This document shows positions 57,690 to 64,000 of a stretch of 64,000 nt of DNA, piece after piece. Position numbers and translations under genes: made by a program. Position 1 is the first letter of the stretch, and every line of letters begins with the position of its first letter. The notes beneath the pieces are model-generated. The model saw only the letters and a program-made list of their open reading frames with translations. It did not search any database and was not told the DNA's origin. The stretch comes from Parelaphostrongylus tenuis (lineage: Eukaryota > Nematoda > Chromadorea > Rhabditida > Metastrongylidae): assembly GCA_019055375.1 (NCBI GenBank), contig JAHQIW010005274.1, positions 27,333-91,332 on the forward strand, given 5' to 3'.

Positions 57690-59030
57690 GATTCAGAAAA
57701 TGCATGTGGGAATTTGAAATCTTGAAGAAATCTAAAAACGTGAGTTGAGATCTAGGGGTCACTTCTTAATGACGGTGTCAATATCTCGCTGAGGGGACTT
57801 CTTCTGTGAGCACAATACTGAAATCTGAATGGTAATCTCAAGCAAGTTTTCCATGTGTGGACCGTTCTGATCCATTATACAATGAAGAGAATTTGTGTAA
57901 ATAATTCTTGTTGATGCCTTCCATTGTTGGAATGTTGATAAATTTAGTTGAATTAGAGACTAGAATCCTAACAGAATTCTCATGCTCACTACAGTTCTTC
58001 CATTCGATGCTTGATCTTCAGCTCTCATGTGTGTGTCGTAGGCATTCGTGATCTGATTCAGTTGTGGTCAACAGAATTTGGATCCTCTTCAACTGACGCA
58101 TCAAATGCTGACTGACTGCGATTTTTACTAGAATTCGAATAGAGGACTACAAAGACAGGAATAGGCCACGTGAGAACTAGAATTCCCGTAGAGTCGTAAA
58201 GGTTATAACGATTCCTTCAATTAATGGCACAATTTTTCGCTTATGGTTAGAAGGAGATTGTTGAAGCTGTCATGTTAAGTCTGTTTTTGGAAACGTCAAT
58301 CTCAGTCACATGAAGGTATCTACAGTTTTGTTCACAATTCTTACATAGATGGTGTTATCTGAAGTTGACATGAATATCGATGAAATGATTTTATCACAGA
58401 TAGTGGTTAATGACAGAGATCAATTAGTCATCGTTTCACATGGTAGTGTTATCACGCTTCCTGGTTATGTTATATTTTTGAACAGTTATAAGATGGAATA
58501 TAAAATTTGTCATGAAGCAGATCTTGCGAAAATTAGAAATAGATGTTTATAAAGATAAGCAGCTATAGTAATCATATTACGTGGGCGCACAATGCAGTCG
58601 TTTGCATTTCTTTTCAAAGTTGCCGCATATTTATTTATAACGTATTGTTCTTCTTATTTGCAAATATAATATCTCTTTTGAAATTTTGCCCCACATATTC
58701 TCTCCAACTGCTGAAAGGTGGCCTCTGAACGAAGCAGATATGCAGTCATTTTTCCACAGTTCCGTACCAGAGTTTCTCCTTAGTTTCTTTGCTCAATATT
58801 TTCTAAATACATGGTCCTCGTCAAAGAGCTAAACATTTGGATAGCGCTTACTCGGTTGGGCGATTCGCATCCCAAGGAACGCCAGTGGTAGCGATTGTTG
58901 TCCCTTCCAGAGAATGAGCTCGCTTTTCATGTGTTCCCGTTTTGCGATATTAAGATAATCTCTTTGCACCTGCCAAGAGAAAAATTATTTTTTGAGTAAC
59001 GGGAGTACATTAGTATGTTCTATAGAACAT
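57690..59030. other. No recognisable gene
   Basis: AT-rich with a 67-codon open frame at 58349-58552 that I do not recognise and that lacks splice support. Confidence 0.35.
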
Positions 59031-59530
59031 GCACTCTATGATAACTTTCCATTTCTTTTTGCAAGCTTTGATACATGCAGCATCTGGGAACAAGTATGAG
59101 GTTGCCCCATCATTGCTTTCGCATTTTTACAGAACTTCATTCTTATACTGCTAGTACTATTTCGATACTATAAATTTAGAATAACTCGGAAATATGTTTG
59201 CCTTTTGAAAAACCTTTTTTTAATAGCGCTGTAGGAGAAAGAAAATAATTGTAATTTACACCTCGCCTACGTTTTCTGGCGAATCCACGAGCCGCGGGCT
59301 GCCGCGACCAGGGGGTTGGCGCGCTGATCGATCGCTTTTCTCAAATAAGAGTGCGATGTTTGCTATTTGATTAGAAATTGGCTTTCCGTTTTGGAAGAAA
59401 CTCTAGATCAAGCAAGCGTGTATCTCTGGCACTACTACAAATTCTCTATACGACTGTGTGCTTTTCGTGCTTCTAGCAAAGTAATAATCGACCGCACTGC
59501 CGATGTAAAACAAAATTCTAAAATAATCAC
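59030..59530. repeat. Dispersed repeat R2 copy
   Basis: Includes AATAGCGCTGTAGGAGAAAG, GATCGATCGCTTTTCTC and GTGCTTTTCGTGCTTCTAGC, shared in part with 41880-42560 and 33640-34560. Confidence 0.4.
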
Positions 59531-59572
59531 AAAGTAAGAATTTCTCAAGCCTCAACGAGGCTGGTACGCCAG

Positions 59573-59625
59573 GGCCATACACCGGTGTTTCGTAGGTTTC
59601 GGCCTTCTCGTCAGTGACCTCCGCC
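59573..59625 (-). ncRNA. Hammerhead ribozyme, family 2 (a)
   Basis: On minus: stem I GGTCA/TGGCC (five pairs with one wobble), CTGACGA, stem II GAAGG...CCTAC (one mismatch), GAAA, stem III A-U, C-G, A-U closed by CCGG, cleavage after GTA. The core is intact. Confidence 0.65.
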
Positions 59626-59846
59626 CCACATTAAGCCCTGCAATGTAGCAAGGAGGGCGGCGTATGTGGTAAGTGGTGATGGCATAGTGTACAATGACAC
59701 TGGTCCATCACCACTTTTTAGTCGATGGAATTCGGCTGTTAGATCAAAATTGATCCATAAGATCGACTGTTTTTAGAACTTCGCAATAAACACTCAAAAT
59801 AATTCCAAAAAATGAATGTCTAGAACCTAAACGAGGTTGGTACGCC

Positions 59847-59900
59847 AAGGCCGTACACCGGTGTTTCGGAGGTTTCGAACTCCTCGTCAGTGACCCCCGC
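59847..59900 (-). ncRNA. Hammerhead ribozyme, family 2 (b)
   Basis: On minus: CTGACGA, stem II GGAG...CTCC, GAAA, stem III closed by CCGG, GTA; stem I GGGGTC/GGCCTT with a first-pair A-C mismatch and wobbles. The core is intact. Confidence 0.65.
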
Positions 59901-60029
59901 CCCACATTAAGCCCTGGATTTTGGCCGAAATTCATCGACTGAAAAGTGGTGATGGACCAGTGTCATTGTACACTATGCCATCACCACATACGCTTCCCTC
60001 CTTGCTACAATGCAGGGCTTAAGTGGGGA

Positions 60030-60085
60030 GGGGATCACTGACGAGGAGGTCGAAACCTCCGAAACACTGGTGTAGGGCCCTAGCG
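60030..60085 (+). ncRNA. Hammerhead ribozyme, family 2 (c)
   Basis: CTGACGA (60038-60044), stem II GGAGG...CCTCC, five pairs, GAAA, CACTGGTG, TA; stem I has two mismatches, so it may be weak. It is inverted relative to (a) and (b). Confidence 0.55.
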
Positions 60086-60229
60086 TACCAACCTCGTTTG
60101 GGCTTTAACGTAATTTTGCCTGGAGCTTGGCTGCATTTAAAAAGGGTCATTTTGAAAACGGCCAGTAACGCGCTAGCCAGAGATTTGAGCTTTTGAATTA
60201 TTACTAGCAGTCCTATAAAAAGTTCTTGT

Positions 60230-60660
60230 TCAGTGAATGGAGTCAAACTTTCATTTGTCGTCTTTGGACGAAAACCAATTTTTTTCTTTACTTAAAGTTG
60301 AATGTAGGTGTTTTATAACATCATCGACTTTGACAAAACGTTTTCTGTCAAAGAGTGTTGCAGTGCGATGAAAAGATGGCGATCACCTGGAGCAGCATAT
60401 GGGCTATACGGTAAATGAAATGAAACTTCGCACTCAAACTATTCAATCTTTTGCAGTGTTACACTCTCAATATGTGGACGAGCGTTGTTTCAACGCCGCT
60501 TCGATAAAGCTGACGCCCAGATTTTGATAGGTCGACGTCGTCTTCATGGAACTTTTTGGCCACCTTTGTGCACTTCATAGATCAACCGCCTTCTGGTTAA
60601 GTGCTCCACATGGCTTTCGTCGCTTCGGTGCAGAATGACCCAGGAAGAACGTTCAAAAGG
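60230..60660 (-). pseudogene. mariner transposase C-terminal fragment
   Basis: Across stops the minus strand reads NARPHIESVTLQKI, then FHLPYSPYAAPGDRHLFIAL, matching the ...NARPH... and PYSPDLAPSDYHLF motifs around the last two catalytic acidic residues of mariner. Stops and frame breaks show it is dead. The N-terminal half is missing. Confidence 0.65.
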
Positions 60661-60669
60661 CGTTTATGA

Positions 60670-61120
60670 TTCAGGATTCGAAGTATTCATTACAAAGTGA
60701 AGGAAAATCTCGTATAGTTACAAGAAATAAACTGGTTCAGATATTTAGAATCATGAAATTACAAGCTTTCAAATGACATAAAACACGATAAGAAAGACCA
60801 AGAAATAAACTTACTGTAAATCATTGAAAATATCCAAATAATATACGGCAGAACTTAGTTGTCGACCTACAAGAAAAATTTTTATAGAGCTACAAAAAAT
60901 GAGACGGCCTACACTTGTAGAATCGCGCGATCGCGAGCTTTTGCATGATATAAAACACGACACAAAAGATCATGGATTGAATAAAAATAACAGAAAAATA
61001 CGACAAAATTAGTTTTTAATACATTAAGAAAGCTTTCTTTTTCAAGCTTTCATTCAAAATGGTAAAGGAAGATGGGGTGGATGTTCTGGCTTATCTGAGA
61101 GAAAATAAGTAGAGTAATTA
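60670..61120. other. No recognisable gene
   Basis: AT-rich, with AAAACACGATAAGAAAGAC-type near-repeats at 60780 and 60950 (AAACACGA.A.AAAGA). No coding signal. Confidence 0.35.
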
Positions 61121-61159
61121 TTTGAGCCATGTATGCGGTCTGTTATGGGCATTTATACA

Positions 61160-61203
61160 GCCCAATACACTTGTTTCGACCTTGGCAGCCTCGTCATTTG
61201 GGG
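61160..61203 (-). ncRNA. Degenerate hammerhead, family 1
   Basis: On minus: stem I CCCAA/TTGGG, core ATGACGA (first base changed), stem II G-G...CC-type with wobble, GAAA, CAAGTG, GTA. Probably inactive. Confidence 0.5.
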
Positions 61204-61452
61204 GCAGTGCCCTTCGTCCTAGCCAACCCTCTCGGGTGTAACCCAGCCTCTTACATAGAGAAGACGTAGACGTACTATCACACGTATCATTGAGTTATAA
61301 TACCACTGAATGTGCGGTGTCGTACATTCGATGCTGTTGTCTCGCCCTTTCAGTGATATTTTCACATAATGGCACGTGTAAATAAACGTCTGCGCCTTCT
61401 TTCTGTAAAGGGGGTAGGTTCACCTCAAGAGGATTGCCTAAGACGAGAAGCA

Positions 61453-61500
61453 CAGCCCAACTGGCAAGGTTGCTAGGGCCGAAACGCGTGTATTGGGCTG
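61453..61500 (+). ncRNA. Degenerate hammerhead, family 1, with covaried stem I
   Basis: Stem I CAGCCCAA/TTGGGCTG, eight perfect pairs, one of which (A-T in place of G-C) has changed on both sides relative to the other copies. Stem II GGT...GCC, GAAA, CGCGTG, GTA. The 5' core CTGGCAA is damaged. Confidence 0.55.
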
Positions 61501-61589
61501 TGTAAGCTCACAACAGGCCACATGTGGGGTAAAAAATTACGAAAATTGAAATTTGAGCATGGTCTTGAGAAAACTGTTGAAACGAAAGG

Positions 61590-62180
61590 ATTAAATGGAG
61601 TAATATTTGAAAATTTTTAACCCAATGATTGCAATTAGTTTTCCCATTGGATGAATTTATTTGTTTATGTAGCAGCACTGTAAAACTCAAAAATTATCAG
61701 CCTTTTTCGCACCCTGTATTTACGAAGATTATGTTTGCGCATATTGAGAACTTCGGATCAGGCCCAGTCAGTTAAGCATGCAAGATTTTGACAGAGGTTT
61801 AGCATAGACGACATCCTCCGTTTCGAGGTGCCTTAGAAGTTTGCCAGAAATACCACTTGTTCTCAGTCCTATCTTTCATCGACTATGGAAAGGCCGTCTG
61901 ACTGCCTCGAAACGAGTGCAGTCCTGTCAGTGCTCGTCAATTAAGAAGTGGATCCGTTCTACATAGAAAAGCTATCAAACTGCTATCAGAACTGCATCAC
62001 AAAAAGACGGCTCTTTCATCAGCCTCTTACTATACAAGTTAAAAAGGGGTTTCAACAAGGCGAAATTTTTTTGCGTTTTTTGTTTACTACATCGCCAAAA
62101 TGTGAACCGCCGCACTGCAGTGAATAATAAATTCTTTCGATTGGGACAACAAAGGCATACGCATAAATAGAGAATTCTTG
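61590..62180. other. No recognisable gene
   Basis: No coding or structural motif noticed between the hammerhead element and the LINE fragment. Confidence 0.3.
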
Positions 62181-62189
62181 TCGAACCCC

Positions 62190-62310
62190 CGTTTTGTGGA
62201 CGACGTTGTCATGTTCTCGAAAAACTCTAGTAAAGCAGAGGCGATGCTAAGAATACAGCGAAGCGGGAAAGAAAATTGGACTTGACATAAGTCGCATGAA
62301 GACCGTTTAT
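62190..62310 (+). pseudogene. LINE reverse transcriptase fragment
   Basis: The plus frame reads FVDDVVMFSKNSSKAEAMLR and then, after a frame slip, GKKIGLDISRMKTV. It covers the YxDD region of an RTE-like reverse transcriptase only. Confidence 0.6.
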
Positions 62311-62979
62311 AAAAAACCATTGGAGCAACGATGAACAAAACAAACCGGATAGTTGTCCGCTTACGGACACCACTTCAAACGTGTGCAGTGGCTGATCTTT
62401 TTTCGCATTTCTTTTGATGATATGTACAAGCCGAGTGCCAAATATATTTTCCACAGTGCACGATTCTTTAGAAGGAGCAAATGTAGAACTAGATGGAGTC
62501 GGTTTTGCAAAAGTCGTGCGCTGGTTCCTTCGCTACCCCACAGTTGTACATTTTGTATGAAAAAGTAACGAAATATTAGAGGACTAAGCGTTTCCCGCTG
62601 CAATAAATATGACTATGAAAGAACCTTTAACACTATCGACTACAACAGAAAACTGGTGAGATGCGTGTGTAGAAGGTGATCGAACCAGCAATCTTCCTGT
62701 CGAAAGCAAACATCGCTAACGACTCGACACTTTGGAATGTTCGCCGCGTCGCACAGCGGTGCAGTCGGGCTAGAGCCTCCACGCTGTCCCATTCAAAGGG
62801 TGAAAAAGTCGGAAAAAAGTTGTTTTGCTTCTACATTAGAATTTGAGAGAGAAAATTCGAAATTTGGCGTCTGCCCACCATCCACTAGTAGAAAAGCGTT
62901 TAATGCAACAGTACTGGAAATGATTAGAGGGTACAAACGTACTGTGGCCACCTCCTAATAAATCATTGATAGAAATCAA

Positions 62980-63310
62980 ATTTAATTATTTAAATAGAAT
63001 GGACTGTCAGAGATCTTATCAGTATTGAATTATATGAAAAAGTACGGGAATGTGAATTTGCGAAAATCTGTACTACAAAAATTCTGTCTTCTCTACTCTC
63101 TGAATTCTTTTCTGAACTAAAAGTAAGTAACTTTTCAAAGGCTCCATGGTGTTTCGTTTCAGCGTAAAATTAGAGAAACTTATAGGACTTAGTGGACAGG
63201 CAAGAGGGCAATGGCAAGGTTCACCGTCAGTCGCTATTCCATTGCCAACTGTCTATTTATACAAAATACTTGTCGGACCACTTAAGACTGAGCGATTTGG
63301 GCACTCAGGT
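62980..63310 (+). other. Two possible exons of an unrecognised gene
   Basis: A frame at about 63000-63120 (WTVRDLISIELYEKVRECEF, ...SSLLSEFFSELK) ends at AAAAGTAAGT, a good donor. After a TTTCAG acceptor (63162), an open frame continues with LEKLIGLSGQARGQWQGSPS and LYKILVGPLKTERFGHS to a possible donor near 63308. I recognise no family; the phase of the join is not certain. Confidence 0.25.
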
Positions 63311-63659
63311 TAGCAGATCGAGATGAAGTACAGTTTATTGTTTTTGGCACTTCATAAGAATTTCATAAATGTCTTGCAATGGGAAGTCATGTAACACGGT
63401 TGTGTTGAGAGCGGGTAACGTTGACGAATTCCATCGCTAACGCATTGCGCAGCTGATTTTGTAACATTCGGGTATTTGTGAGATAGCTGGAAAGCAACGG
63501 AGTAAGTAATAGGTTCATGAACTGCATAGTTCCTTCATGAGCCTTCTAAACATGTGATGGACGGCCTAACCTTGAACATTGGATAGTGGATTTCTTTTTG
63601 ATATTCGATATTTTAACTCCAGTTTGCGAAGAAAGAGATGGAGGATGAGAAGAAGAACT

Positions 63660-63870
63660 TTTGTTCCAAATTAATAGAAGCAGGAACAAGGAAAAAAAAA
63701 TGGAAAGGTGGAAAAGAGGGGAGGAGGGAAAAGAGGAAAAAGAGGGGGGGAGGGAGGGAAAAAAAGAAAGTGAAAAAGAAAAAAGAGTAGAACAAAAAGG
63801 AAGGGGAGAAAGATGGACATGCGGAGGGAACGGGAAGAAAGGCTTAAAAAATTTTGTAAATAAATAAACA
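63660..63870 (+). repeat. Purine-rich low-complexity tract
   Basis: Nearly pure A/G on the plus strand (GAGGAGGGAAAAGAGG, GGGAGGGAGGGAAAA). It generates spurious Ser/Pro/Phe-rich frames on the minus strand. Confidence 0.85.
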
Positions 63871-64000
63871 GAGGGTAAAAAGGGTATTTTGAGGAAAATG
63901 TGTGGGAGGTTGCGATGGGAAAAATTGTTGGAGTGAGAAAAGCGTAACAAAAAAAGGTTGATAAGGGGTTTCACAGTTAGTAATCTGTTATTCTCCCAAC

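Larger units (their letters stand above)
59520..60120. mobile_element. Hammerhead element, family 2: direct repeat plus inverted copy
   Basis: Two minus-strand hammerheads (a, near 59573-59625; b, near 59847-59900) in direct repeat 276 bp apart, and a plus-strand one (c, near 60030-60085). Region 59590-59720 is the inverted copy of 59930-60060 (AGTGGTGATGG, GTACAATGACACTGGTCCATC). The direct repeats flanked by matching sequence (CTAAAATAATCACAAAGTAA / CTCAAAATAATTCCAAAAAA) resemble retrozymes. Confidence 0.65.
61125..61580. mobile_element. Palindromic hammerhead element, family 1, decayed
   Basis: Left hammerhead on minus (61160-61203) and right on plus (61453-61500), in inverted arms (GGCCACATGTGGGGT at the right against ATGTATGCGGTCTG at the left). 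The flanks share GATATTTTCACATAATGG-type and AGGATTGCC-type sequence with the other family 1 elements. Confidence 0.6.

Noticed and set aside
63546..63974. 142-codon Ser/Phe/Pro-rich minus-strand frame
   Set aside because: Complement of a purine-rich low-complexity tract.

Overview
The window looks like nuclear DNA of a parasitic clade V (strongylid, hookworm-like) nematode. Coding sequence is broken into short exons with GT-AG introns. The recognisable genes are nematode types: a secreted double-CAP (SCP/ASP-like) protein, the ciliary kinesin OSM-3, and an Srsx-like chemoreceptor. Most of the remaining DNA is AT-rich intron or intergenic sequence filled with decayed mobile elements (RTE LINEs, a Penelope-like element, mariner pieces, tRNA-derived SINEs). 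The species assignment is inference; the gene structures were assembled by hand from splice sites, reading phase and family similarity.

Layout. 1772-4344 (+): an 11-exon gene for a 456-residue two-CAP-domain secreted protein, with every exon junction in phase. 4.6-8.2 kb: gene-poor, followed by a tRNA-derived SINE. 9871-32940 (+): osm-3, 20 exons over 23 kb, about 701 codons. Two things in it are wrong: an exact 97-bp tandem duplication of the P-loop exon, and a one-base homopolymer frameshift in exon 14. Its introns carry hammerhead-ribozyme elements, tRNA-like palindromes, mariner fragments and SINEs. 36.2-39.05 kb (-): a nearly full-length but broken RTE LINE. 43498-47731 (+): an Srsx-like 7TM receptor gene with a broken exon 3/4 junction. 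47.8-52.5 kb: tRNA-like palindromes, LINE pieces, an LTR-like stretch and a pair of inverted hammerheads. 52.67-56.29 kb: an inverted Penelope-like element containing one intact GIY-YIG ORF. 56.3-64 kb: mostly repeats, with a cluster of three hammerheads at 59.57-60.08 kb and a possible unrecognised gene near 63 kb.

The most interesting system is a set of small, dispersed, largely palindromic elements carrying type I hammerhead ribozyme motifs with a minimal stem III, in at least three sequence families. Several copies keep the whole catalytic core, and compensatory changes are visible in stems I and II between copies. Some lie in sense orientation inside introns of osm-3 and of the receptor gene; one family shows direct ribozyme repeats 276 bp apart, as in retrozymes. 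A second set of palindromes carries tRNA-like cloverleaves in each arm, transcribing outward. Inverted-pair architecture recurs in the ribozyme elements, the tRNA-like elements and the Penelope element, so many introns here could fold into long hairpins.
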